A DNA stretch of 64,000 bases, taken from JBKQVT01 sp963804825 (lineage in GTDB: Bacteria; Planctomycetota; Planctomycetia; Pirellulales; Thermoguttaceae). Positions 47,861 to 56,192 of the stretch are shown here, piece by piece; within the stretch, counting starts at the first letter, position 1, and every line of letters begins with the position of its first letter. The position numbers were made by a program, and so were the translations under genes. Under the pieces are notes generated by a model that was not told where the DNA came from, did no database searches, and saw only the letters and a program-made list of their open reading frames with translations. The stretch covers positions 682,001-746,000 of the forward strand of contig CAWDRV010000003.1 in the NCBI GenBank assembly GCA_963804825.1, written 5' to 3'.

Positions 47861-48873
47861 ATGAAACTCCGCATCGGCGTCATCGGCTTGGGAGAGGTGT
47901 GGCAGCAACGCCACGCCCCGGCGTTGCGCATGCTGGCCGATCGGTTCGAGGTTCGGGCGGTCTGCGACCAGGTGGCCCATCGGGCCCAGCACGCGGCCGC
48001 CGAGTTCAACGCCGCCGCCGTGGACGGTTATCACGTCCTGACCCATCGTGAAGACCTGGACGCCGTGCTGATCCTCTCGCTGCAATGGTATGGGGCGCTG
48101 CCGATCCTGGCGGCCTGCGACTCGGGCAAGGCGGTCTACTGCGCCGCCGGCATGGACCTGGAGCTTGCGGAGGCGGAATTGGTCAAGCAGCGGGTCGAGG
48201 AGGCGGGGATCGCCTTCATGGTCGAGTTCCCCCGCCGCCATGCCCCGGCAACCTTGCGGCTGAAGGAACTGATCGCCACCCGGCTGGGCGCGCCCCGCTT
48301 GCTGTTCTGCCATCAGCGGTCCGTGGCCGACACGCCGCGCAGCGACGCCGCAACACCACGCGCCCCGGCAGGCGGCGGTCCGCCACCTCGTCGAGCTGGT
48401 CGATTGGTGCCGTTACGTGGTCGATCGCGACGCCCGCCGGGTCTTCGGCGTGATGCACGCCGCCAAGTCGGACCCGGACCAGGAAGACTACCAGATGATG
48501 AGCCTCGATTTTTCCCCGCCGGAGACGCCCGCCGGCGGCCCGGTGGCCCAGATCAGTTGCGGCCGATACATCCCCGCCGATTGGCAAGAGGCCATCACCT
48601 ATCGGCCGTTGGCCAGCTTGCAGGTTTCCTGCGAGCGCGGCATCGCCTTCGTCGATCTCCCCTCGACGCTGGTCTGGTTCGACGAAGCGGGCCGGCATCA
48701 AGAGTCGTTGGACGCCGAGCGGCCGGTCGCCGAGCAGCTCCTGATCGCAGTTCCATCGCGCCGTCACCAGCCTGGTCCGCAAGACGACCGACCTGGACGA
48801 CGCCTATCGGGCGCTGCGGATCGTCGAGGAAGCCCGCCGCAGCCACTGCGAGGGACGGCGGGTCGAACTCTAA
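47861..48873 (+). CDS. Gfo/Idh/MocA family oxidoreductase, frame-broken
   Basis: About 337 residues from the ATG at 47861. N-terminal Rossmann fold (KLRIGVIGLGEVWQQRHAPA, FEVRAVCDQVAHRAQHAAAE, LDAVLILSLQWYGALPILAA) and the family C-terminal part (ISCGRYIPADWQEAITYRPL). The catalytic pattern is not clear: AGMDLELAEAE replaces the usual EKP. Single extra bases near 48350 and 48752 break the frame. Stop TAA at 48871. NAD(P)-dependent sugar or inositol metabolism is the family role; the substrate is unknown. Confidence 0.75.
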
Positions 48874-48908
48874 CGGGGCGTCCTGGAATTGCTCCCGTCT
48901 CCCCTACA

Positions 48909-49361
48909 CTACGCCCGCGGCGGAGCCAGCGTCGGAGTCGGCATGGGCGTGGGCATCGGCTCGGGCGGCGGAGGAGCCGTGGACGGGGCCGGCGGCGGAT
49001 AGTAGTTCTGCTGCGTCGGCGCCGGCTGTGTATAGGTCGGCGCTGGCTGCGCATAAGTTGGCGCCGGCTGCGCGTACACGGGCGCTGGTGCGTATCCCGG
49101 TGCGTATCCCGGTGCAGGAGCCACGTACACCCGATACGGATACGGATAGCCGTAGGGGTATGGGTAGCGGGGGTAGCCGTAGGAATAGGCATACGGATAC
49201 GGGTAGGGGTACGGATACGGCGCATAGTAGTACGGACGATACACGGGCAGTGGGATGCCGATCCCGATGCCGATCCTCACACCTCCCGCCTCGGCCGACG
49301 AGCACGCCACGGCCATGACCGCCAAAAGAATCCCAAGAAGCAGAACCCCTCTCGTCTTCAT
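48909..49361 (-). CDS. Exported Tyr/Pro-rich low-complexity protein
   Basis: 150 residues. Signal peptide MKTRGVLLLGILLAVMAVAC, then a GIGIGIP stretch and tandem Tyr-Pro units (49130-49250: YYYAPYPYPYPYPYAYSYGY) followed by PAPGYAPGYAP and QPAPTYAQ repeats and a Pro/Met-rich end (EPMPTPMPTPT). A cysteine at position 20 could act as a lipobox (VMAVAC). Possibly a cell-envelope or extracellular matrix protein; composition alone does not show function. Confidence 0.62.
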   Translation of the reverse strand: MKTRGVLLLGILLAVMAVACSSAEAGGVRIGIGIGIPLPVYRPYYYAPYPYPYPYPYAYSYGYPRYPYPYGYPYPYRVYVAPAPGYAPGYAPAPVYAQPAPTYAQPAPTYTQPAPTQQNYYPPPAPSTAPPPPEPMPTPMPTPTLAPPRA

Positions 49362-50092
49362 CGCAAATCCTCCTCAAGAGAACAGTCATTCACATTCTAT
49401 ATCTTCGGAAGAATCCGTCGCGGACTTGGATCGTATCATTCGGGGGAAAGTTTGGAAACGCCAATTTTTTCCCTGCGGAAAAGGGCGCAAGCGATTGTTG
49501 GAAAAGGGGTTGCGGCGGCTTGTCCGTAAACCTTCGCCCAACCCGTCTCTTGGGGCGGAGGGGCGAAAAACGGGGTCTGGTCTCAATGGGTCGGTTTAGG
49601 TCGCGCGCGGCCCTGGGAATGCCACGCTTCTGGACCTTCCGAGTGTTCTCCTCCGGGCGTCTAACCCGGTTGGGCCAATTTTTCGAACATTTTCCCCCTC
49701 GATAGAGGCGATTTTCCTTTTTCTCATGGGGTGCCTGCGCCAAACGCTTGACGTTTTCGCATATGTCGCTATGTTAAAAGTCTCCTCGCAACCGTTAAAC
49801 CCAATCCTGGAGGCAGCGACCGCATCCCAGCGGCGAACGTCCCGCGCGTGAGGATGGTCGTCCCTGGGTTGCATTCCGTCGGCCCGCGAGTTGCGGGCCA
49901 ACCGTGCCGGGCATTCGTCGGCCGGTGATCGTTGTCCCTGGTTTTGGTCCAGGGTAAAAACTCGCCTCGATCGGCAGGCGAGGCAAACGCGGGAGCAATA
50001 TGTTGCGTAGCGCCACGGTTTCAACGGATGGCTTGATTCGGCGTTTACCATTTCCTGTTCCAACAGAGGTTTCGTACCGGAGGGGACAAATA
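49362..50092. other. Intergenic region with a possibly structured leader
   Basis: 731 bases with no recognised gene. The last 250 hold several hairpins: GGCCCGC/GCGGGCC at 49881-49899, CCCTGG/CCAGGG at 49936-49954, and GCCTCG/CGAGGC at 49964-49984. Repeated stems may form a structured leader before the gene at 50093, or be chance in GC-rich DNA. Confidence 0.35.
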
Positions 50093-51152
50093 ATGTTTGC
50101 GAAAGCACTGATGAGGGGTTTCTTGGCGGTAGCCGTGTTGGCCTCCGCCGTGACGGCACGAGCGGATGTGTTCAACATGCCCACGGGGCAGACCAGCTTG
50201 GACTTCGTCACCGTGGGCAATCCGGGCAATGGGCCGGATACCGCATGGTCGCCCAGCTACGGCGCCGTGTCCTACACCTACCAGATCGGCAAGTACGACG
50301 TGACCGCCGGCCAGTATTGCGACTTCCTCAACGCCGTCGCCCAGACGGCCGACCCCTACGGACTGTACTATTCCTGGATGGCGAACACCGGTGGGTCGAT
50401 GTTCACCGGATGCGGCATTGTCCAAACGAGCGGTCCGACCGGCTATAGCTATAGCGTCGTGTCCGGCTGGGCCAACATGCCGGTCAATTACGTGTCCTGG
50501 GGCAGCGGCGCGGTTCTGCAACTGGCTGCAAAATGGTCAGCCATCCGGGCCCGAGGGCAATGGTACAACCGAGACGGGGTCCTACTGCTTGAACGGTGGA
50601 ACGTCCAACGCGGCGCTGATCGCGGTTACGCGGTGTACCACGGCCAGCTATGTGATTCCCACCGAGGACGAGTGGTACAAGGCGGCGTATTACGACCCGA
50701 CGTTGAACGGTGGCTCCGGTGGCTACTGGACCTGGGCGACCAGGAGCAACACCGAGCCCATCAATATCTTGTCTGCGACGGGCACGAACAACGCCAACTT
50801 TTACGATTACTACGGCACAGGCACCGGCGGCTACACCGACCCGACGAACATCCTTACACCGGTGGGCGCTTTTGCCGACTCGCCAAGCGCGTACGGCACG
50901 TACGATATGGCCGGCGATGTCGCAGAATGGGACGAGGCGGCAATCAGCGGTACCTGGCGTGAGGATCGTGGCGGGTCGTTCAGCGGGAGCGTCCAGTGCT
51001 CCCTGGCCTCGTGCGACTGGGGCTGCCAGTACCCGACGTACGAGGGCAGCGATGTCGGCTTCCGCGTGGCAGTTGTTCCTGAGCCCGGTAGCATCACCTT
51101 GCTCCTTGCGGGCGCGATTGCCGGTTTGATCTGCTGGAGACGTTGGAGGTAG
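50093..51152 (+). CDS. Exported formylglycine-generating-enzyme-fold protein with PEP-CTERM anchor, frame-broken
   Basis: About 352 residues from the ATG at 50093, after ACCGGAGGGGAC. Signal peptide (ALMRGFLAVAVLASAVTARA). The body has the FGE-sulfatase fold: AWSPSYGAVSYTYQIGKYDV, AARFCNWLQNGQPSG, VIPTEDEWYKAAYYDPTLNG, AYGTYDMAGDVAEWDEA and VQCSLASCDWGC. One extra base near 50512 breaks the frame. C-terminus VPEPGSITLLLAGAIAGLIC then WRRWR is a PEP-CTERM sorting signal. Many FGE-fold proteins do not act as sulfatase activators, and no sulfatase is nearby. Confidence 0.85.
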
Positions 51153-51155
51153 CGG

Positions 51156-51236
51156 TAGGGTGGGTCGAGCGCGGCGAGACCCACCAAAATCCGCGAAAAA
51201 CTGGTGGTGGGTCTCGCTGCGCTCGACCCACCCTAC
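51156..51236. repeat. Palindromic repeat family G, copy 2
   Basis: TAGGGTGGGTCGAGCGCGGC...GCGAGACCCACC and the inverted GTGGGTCTCGCTGCGCTCGA plus CCCACCCTAC. Same arrangement as the copy at 15220, here uninterrupted. Confidence 0.87.
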
Positions 51237-51260
51237 AAAATATCGCTGCCCGTTCTCCGG

Positions 51261-52514
51261 CTACTTTGTCGGCGAGGCGCTCTCTTCCGGCGGCCGAATC
51301 TTGACGAAGCCGCGGTACAGAAGAACGTCGTACACGATCTTCAGCCCGCCGGCAGCGTAGAAAATCCAGTCGCACGACCAGGGGTGCGCGAGGAACCAGC
51401 CGGCCAGCAAGGGCGAAATCGCCGCGCCGGTCGATCGGGCCACGCCCGCGACCCCGGCCGCCGCCGAACGCTCGTCCGGCGGCACGACGGCCATCACGTA
51501 GGACTGCCGGGTGGGCACGTCCATCTGCGAAATGCTGAACCGCAGCATGAGGACCGCGACGGCCAGCGGCAGGTTCGGCATCAGCGGCACCAGGATCAAC
51601 AGCACGTTGGACGGCAAGTGCGTGAAGACCATCGTGTTGACCAGTCCGAACCGGGCGGCCAGCGGTGCGGCCACCAAGGCGGACAGCCCGGCCAGCAGAT
51701 TGGCGCCGAAGAAGATCATGCCCAATCCGGCCGGCTCGACGCCGAATCGTTCGTGGAACCACAGCACGGCGATGCTTTGAATGACGAAGCCGCCGCCGAA
51801 CGCGTCCAGCGAGAACAGCGCCGAGAGCCGCAAGACCACGCCGCGCGACTGTTCCAGCCCGAGCAGCCGCAACGTGGTCTTCTTCTTGTCGGCGGCGGCC
51901 GGAACAACTTCGGCAGCGGGCGACAGTCGCGTGAACAGCGCGATCAGCCCCAGGCCCATGAGGGCGTAGCCCGCGATGCCCACGCGGTAGCTGTTGATCT
52001 CCGGCACGGAGGCAAGCTGCAAACCGCTGATCAACAGTCCGCCGGAGAGCGAACCGACGGCGGTCGCCACGGCCCCGGCCAACGTGTACCACGCGAACAC
52101 GTGCGTCCGCCGTCGGTCGGGAATCACTTGGGACAGGGCGGCCTGTTCGATCGAAAGGAAGGGGCCGACCTCGAGGCCGCTGGGGCTGATGACGCCGATG
52201 GTGGCCGCCGTCAGGAGGACGAGGAACACGTCGGAGATGGCGAAGACCAGCCCGGCGGCCACCATCAACAGCGCCCCGATGAGCAGCGTTCGCCGGCGTC
52301 CGAAGCGGTCGGCCCGCGTCGTCAGCCACAACGAGACGATCGTATCGCCCACCAGCGTGAGCGTCAGCAGCAAGCCGATTTTGGGATCGCTGAGCTTGAT
52401 GGCGTGCAGGTACAGGCCCAGCATGACGGCGAGCGACCCATAGGCGAACAGCCGCACGATGCGGGTGCTGAACAGGATGCGGACGTTCTCGATTCGGGCT
52501 GGGCATGGAGGCAA
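51261..52514 (-). CDS. Major facilitator superfamily transporter
   Basis: About 417 residues with 12 hydrophobic segments. Typical MFS features: LGLYLHAIKLSDPKIGLLLT, the loop RADRFGRRRTLLIGA (the conserved R-x-x-R-R-R type), GPFLSIEQAALSQVIPD, and LAHPWSCDWIFYAAGGLKIV near the end. Resembles drug-efflux or nutrient permeases; the substrate is unknown. Start is uncertain: TTG at 52514 in frame, or ATG at 52506, which would need a one-base shift. A zinc-ribbon membrane protein gene lies upstream on the same strand. Confidence 0.8.
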   Translation of the reverse strand: MPPCPARIENVRILFSTRIVRLFAYGSLAVMLGLYLHAIKLSDPKIGLLLTLTLVGDTIVSLWLTTRADRFGRRRTLLIGALLMVAAGLVFAISDVFLVLLTAATIGVISPSGLEVGPFLSIEQAALSQVIPDRRRTHVFAWYTLAGAVATAVGSLSGGLLISGLQLASVPEINSYRVGIAGYALMGLGLIALFTRLSPAAEVVPAAADKKKTTLRLLGLEQSRGVVLRLSALFSLDAFGGGFVIQSIAVLWFHERFGVEPAGLGMIFFGANLLAGLSALVAAPLAARFGLVNTMVFTHLPSNVLLILVPLMPNLPLAVAVLMLRFSISQMDVPTRQSYVMAVVPPDERSAAAGVAGVARSTGAAISPLLAGWFLAHPWSCDWIFYAAGGLKIVYDVLLYRGFVKIRPPEESASPTK

Positions 52515-52683
52515 GCCTGCGCCCCGGTGACAATTCGCCGGGCTACTCTCAAAGGACCCTCCGGGTCGAAACAAATCTACACCCCATGCGACCTTGTGAC
52601 AATATCCTATCTGCGTGATACACTGCATTCGTGTACCATTTTGGAGGAGCGCCCGCCGCCGCCAAGACCGCGACTTCCGGTCG

Positions 52684-53478
52684 TCACCGCCCTGGCCGGG
52701 ACGCCGGGAAAGGAGGCACAAAGCACCAAACCTCGGCGGTCCGGCACCAGGTCTGGTTGAACACCAGGCGATCTTGCCGGCCGTTTCTGCCCGCGATACG
52801 AACCTCGGCGGTGATGTCCGCCCATTGGTTCCCGCGCGGCGTGACCGAGGTCAATCGCACCTGCGAGTTCGACAGGTCGTTGCGATCGTACTGGTCCGGA
52901 AGCGGATTGCGGACCAACCATCGCCGCAGTTGGCGGTCGTAGCACGGCGCCGAGAGTCGCAGCATCCGTCCGACGTCGTCGGCAAGCCACGCGTCGAACC
53001 ACAGGGGGACCCGGTCTTCCAAGGCGCCGGGCAGGCTCGCGGCGGCGGGAGGAGGGACCGTCCACCGCAAGACGGCGACCAGGGAGAGGACCGCGGCCAG
53101 CGCCGAGATCCCCGACGTCCAGGGGTGGCGCTTGGCCGCCGAAAGGCACCCCATGAACCTTTGCGCCGCGGTGCGCTTGGCCGCCGTGCTGTACTTGTCG
53201 TTCTTCCAGTGCGACAGGCCCGAGCGGACCTGAAGGCGGACGACGGTCGGCGGCGCCGAGACGCGCGAGAAGGATGCCCCCTCGACACGATACCATTGCC
53301 GGCAGCGTCGGCAATGGAACAAGTGGTGCAAGTTCTCGATGGTCGCCATTCCCCACGCGCCGCATTCCGGACAGGCCAGCTTGAGTTGGGTGTCCGGCCC
53401 ATGGCTGTCGCCCGCCGGCGCGGCGCCGCCGCCCGCGGGATCCTTTTCCTTGCCGCCGACGTTGTTCTGGAGCGTCAT
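52684..53478 (-). CDS. Zinc-ribbon membrane-anchored protein
   Basis: 264 residues. N-terminal Gly/Ala-rich stretch, zinc-ribbon cysteines (LACPECGAWGMATIENLHHL and FHCRRCRQWYRVEGASFS), then a membrane helix (WTSGISALAAVLSLVAVLRW) and an outer domain (LPDQYDRNDLSNSQVRLTSV, EVRIAGRNGRQDRLVFNQTW). Planctomycete proteins with this order are common and unassigned. ATG at 53478 overlaps the stop of the prepilin-like gene. Confidence 0.7.
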   Translation of the reverse strand: MTLQNNVGGKEKDPAGGGAAPAGDSHGPDTQLKLACPECGAWGMATIENLHHLFHCRRCRQWYRVEGASFSRVSAPPTVVRLQVRSGLSHWKNDKYSTAAKRTAAQRFMGCLSAAKRHPWTSGISALAAVLSLVAVLRWTVPPPAAASLPGALEDRVPLWFDAWLADDVGRMLRLSAPCYDRQLRRWLVRNPLPDQYDRNDLSNSQVRLTSVTPRGNQWADITAEVRIAGRNGRQDRLVFNQTWCRTAEVWCFVPPFPASRPGR

Positions 53479-54443
53479 GGGATGTTGCCGTAGTTGGGCG
53501 AGGTTTCGTCAAGGCCGACGCCTGTCCACAGTCGATTGGTGCCCCAGGGCAGGGCGCTGAGCGGGTTGCCCGGGAAGGAAGTCGCGAGGTTGGCCGGTTG
53601 CGGCTGCGGCACACCGCTGGCGTCGAGATTGTAACCGAGGTCCTCCAGGGTGAGGCTTTCCGTGTGACCGTCCAGGAAGACGACGTTCGCGCGGCCGCTG
53701 TGGCGGGCTTCGGCCGGCGAGAAGTAGATGACGATGTCGGTTCCCGTCTCATCCGGGCCGTAGGGGTCGAAGCCCGCCGCCCGCGAGGGCGACGGCGAAT
53801 TCACCACGCCGGAAGTCCGCGGCCGCATGTGCGGCGGGTCCAGCGTCATCGAGTGGCCGCCGTGCGGTATCCCCCCGCCCCGACTGTCGCCGAAAGCGAT
53901 GGTCCGAGAGGCATCCTTGACGTTCTTAATGGGGTAATTGAGCATCGGCGTCGTCACGTCGCCGTCCGTCAGGTTGCGGCTATTGCCCAAGTATTGAAAA
54001 TTGTAGCCATAGGCCCCGTTGCGAATGCTCTGGCTGTTGGTCACCGCCGGGTCGGGGTCGGTCAACGAGGGGTCGAAGAAAATCTCGTTGTCCAGCGGCA
54101 CGTTGGTGTACGTGGTGTCCGCCGTGCCGGCCGCCGCGATCGCGTCCGGATTCTGGACCGGCCGACCCAAGTAGTCGCCGACAATCCATTGCCAACGCGG
54201 GCGGACCACGCCAAACTTGTTCACCACCGACGGGTCTTCCCATCGGTACGGAGGATACTTCCCGACGGCGTCCCGATACTGCGACAGACCGAGGTAGAGC
54301 TGCCGCAGGTTCGATTGGCACGTCACCGAGCGGGCCGCATCCCGCGCCTTGACAATCACCGGCAGCAGCAACGTCACCAAGGCGAGAATAATGCCGATCA
54401 CCACCAACATTTCCACCAACGTAAAACCAGGGCGACGTCGCAT
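53475..54443 (-). CDS. DUF1559 prepilin-like protein
   Basis: 322 residues from the ATG at 54443. Type IV pilin-type N-terminus RRRPGFTLVEMLVVIGIILA, cleaved after Gly, followed by the DUF1559 pattern (TCQSNLRQLYLGLSQYRDAV, NEIFFDPSLTDP, IIAFGDSRGGGIPHGGHSM-type FGDSRGGGIPHGGHS and ANVVFLDGHTESLTLED). The H-X9-DG near the end is the family mark. Planctomycete genomes contain many such genes; function unknown. The stop overlaps the start of the zinc-ribbon gene (ATGA), so the two are an operon. Confidence 0.9.
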   Translation of the reverse strand: MRRRPGFTLVEMLVVIGIILALVTLLLPVIVKARDAARSVTCQSNLRQLYLGLSQYRDAVGKYPPYRWEDPSVVNKFGVVRPRWQWIVGDYLGRPVQNPDAIAAAGTADTTYTNVPLDNEIFFDPSLTDPDPAVTNSQSIRNGAYGYNFQYLGNSRNLTDGDVTTPMLNYPIKNVKDASRTIAFGDSRGGGIPHGGHSMTLDPPHMRPRTSGVVNSPSPSRAAGFDPYGPDETGTDIVIYFSPAEARHSGRANVVFLDGHTESLTLEDLGYNLDASGVPQPQPANLATSFPGNPLSALPWGTNRLWTGVGLDETSPNYGNIP

Positions 54444-54521
54444 CGACCAAATCCTTTCTTGCTTGGGTTCCGTCTGATTCGGCGCAGGGTGCGCTGGATC
54501 AAAATGAGCTTGCGGGATTCC

Positions 54522-54600
54522 GGGAAAAAGGGGACAGTCCCCATTTGCCGGAACGGCCCGAAGGGTGCTTCGCACAAATGGGGACTGTCCCCTTTTTCCC
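54522..54600. repeat. Palindromic repeat family C, copy 2
   Basis: Reverse complement of 18977-19055 with no differences that I can find over 79 bases, and near-identity continuing about 20 bases to the left (GGGATTCC). Lies upstream of the prepilin-like gene. Confidence 0.9.
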
Positions 54601-54854
54601 TCACAAGATCGTTCAAGTTCATCAAGACAACGGGGCAAAGCCTTATAGCAAATGACATGCCGTCCTTCCCAAAAGGGCGACCGACGCAAAGGCATGGGGA
54701 AAAACGCCTTGCGACAGGCGAGTCCCAACCCAACGGCCGAGAAAATGGCGAAAATTTCGCCAGCGGCGGCGAAAATTCCGCCACGACCAGGTACACCAGC
54801 CCCCCGCAAAATGCCGAATCTCCTAAAGAGACGCCTTCTTAGGAAAACACGGCC

Positions 54855-56051
54855 ATGTCGTTCTCCCTTACCCAATTTGGCCCGGGCGGGCATCGCGACG
54901 ACCGCCGACGCCGACTCCTGGCCGAAGAGCAGGCCGCGCGGGGTGGAATCGCCGCCGCGACGGCCGCCTCGCCGACCAGTCGCGTGGCCGACCCGCCGGT
55001 GCGCAAGACGGAGAATTATGGCGATGCCCTGTTCCTCGACCATCAGCCCACGCTGTTGGACTTGGTGCCCCGGCGGCTGATCGCTTTCTTCTTGGTCTTT
55101 CTGGCCCTGTCGCTCCTCATCGCGGGCCTCGAAGCCCTGTATGCCTGGATGCCCACGCTGGCCGGGGCCTTGGGACATGCGGATTCCGGCCCGCGGACCG
55201 TGGACTTCGCCGCCCTGGACCTCGCCGGCAAGGGGAGCCTGGCCGCGTGGTTCTCGTCGCTGGTGCTGTTGGCCGCCAGCCTGGCCGCGGTGCTGGTCTA
55301 CACGGTCCGCCGCCACCGGATGGACGACTATCCCGGCCGTTACCGCGTCTGGCTTTGGGCCGCCCTATGCTGGTTCCTGGCGGCCACGGACACCGCGGCC
55401 GGCCTGCACGAAGGCTTTCGAGACCTGATGACCGCCGTGACCGGCACTCCGCTGCTGGGCGACGGCTCGATCTGGTGGATGATCGCCTATGGCCTGTTGT
55501 TCGGGGCGGTCGGGACGCGGCTGTTGATCGACATGGGACCGAGCCGGCTCTCGATGCTCGCGCTGCTGCTGGCCGCATGCGCTTATGGCGCGGCCGCGTC
55601 GATGCAACTGCAACTGGGATGGCCTGCGATCCAGTCGGGCGTCCGCCGGGTCATGTTCCAGCAAGGCGCGGCGATGGCCGGCCATCTGCTGGTCCTGCTG
55701 GCCATGGGGCTCCAGGCCCGCTACGTGATCTTGGACGCCCGCGGACTCCTGCCGCCGCGCCGGCGGAAACCCGCCGCCACGCCGGGCGACAACGAAACCG
55801 CGGCGGCCGACGATCCCTGGGTGGCGGTCGATTCTCCGCACGGCGGGCCGCAGCCGGTCTTCCGTCGCGCCTCGGCCGTAACGGCGACGGCGACGGCGAC
55901 GACAAGAACGGCGGCGACAACGCCGATTTCCTCGGCTGCCGCCCCGGTCCAACGGAAGTTGAGCAAGGCCGATCGCAAGGCGTTGAAGAATCGCCTGATT
56001 CAAGAGCGCCTGAAGCGTCAGCAGAAGGCCGACACCGCCTGGGGCGGCTAG
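54855..56051 (+). CDS. Hypothetical multi-pass membrane protein
   Basis: 398 residues with about 6-7 membrane segments (RLIAFFLVFLALSLLIAGLE, SLAAWFSSLVLLAASLAAVL, VWLWAALCWFLAATDTAAGL, WWMIAYGLLFGAVGTRLLI, MLALLLAACAYGAAASMQL, GAAMAGHLLVLLAMGLQARY), a Gly/Arg-rich N-terminus, and a charged C-terminal tail (LSKADRKALKNRLIQERLKR). No family recognised; it may be planctomycete-specific. gltX follows 141 bases later. Confidence 0.68.
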   Translation: MSFSLTQFGPGGHRDDRRRRLLAEEQAARGGIAAATAASPTSRVADPPVRKTENYGDALFLDHQPTLLDLVPRRLIAFFLVFLALSLLIAGLEALYAWMPTLAGALGHADSGPRTVDFAALDLAGKGSLAAWFSSLVLLAASLAAVLVYTVRRHRMDDYPGRYRVWLWAALCWFLAATDTAAGLHEGFRDLMTAVTGTPLLGDGSIWWMIAYGLLFGAVGTRLLIDMGPSRLSMLALLLAACAYGAAASMQLQLGWPAIQSGVRRVMFQQGAAMAGHLLVLLAMGLQARYVILDARGLLPPRRRKPAATPGDNETAAADDPWVAVDSPHGGPQPVFRRASAVTATATATTRTAATTPISSAAAPVQRKLSKADRKALKNRLIQERLKRQQKADTAWGG

Positions 56052-56130
56052 ACATCCGCTTTGCGACATGGAATAATGCCGTGCTGCTGGCTGGCCGTGT
56101 TCCTCCTTCATCGTCGTTGGCCCCGTTCCG

Positions 56131-56158
56131 CCCCCGCGACGCAGTCGCGGGGCTTTTC
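56131..56158 (+). terminator. Terminator-like hairpin, family D copy 3
   Basis: CCCCCGCGACGCAGTCGCGG then GGCTTTTCC. Stem CCCCGCGAC / GTCGCGGGG, GCA loop, T-run. The stem bases differ from copies 1 and 2 but the pairs are compensated, so structure is conserved. It follows the membrane protein gene, where a terminator is expected. Confidence 0.62.
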
Positions 56159-56192
56159 CAATCCCTAATCCCCAATCCCTAATCCCTTCCCC

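Noticed and set aside
50093..51152. Active sulfatase-activating formylglycine enzyme
   Set aside because: The fold fits, but the catalytic cysteine pair could not be confirmed and there is no sulfatase gene nearby; PEP-CTERM sorting points to a structural or surface role.
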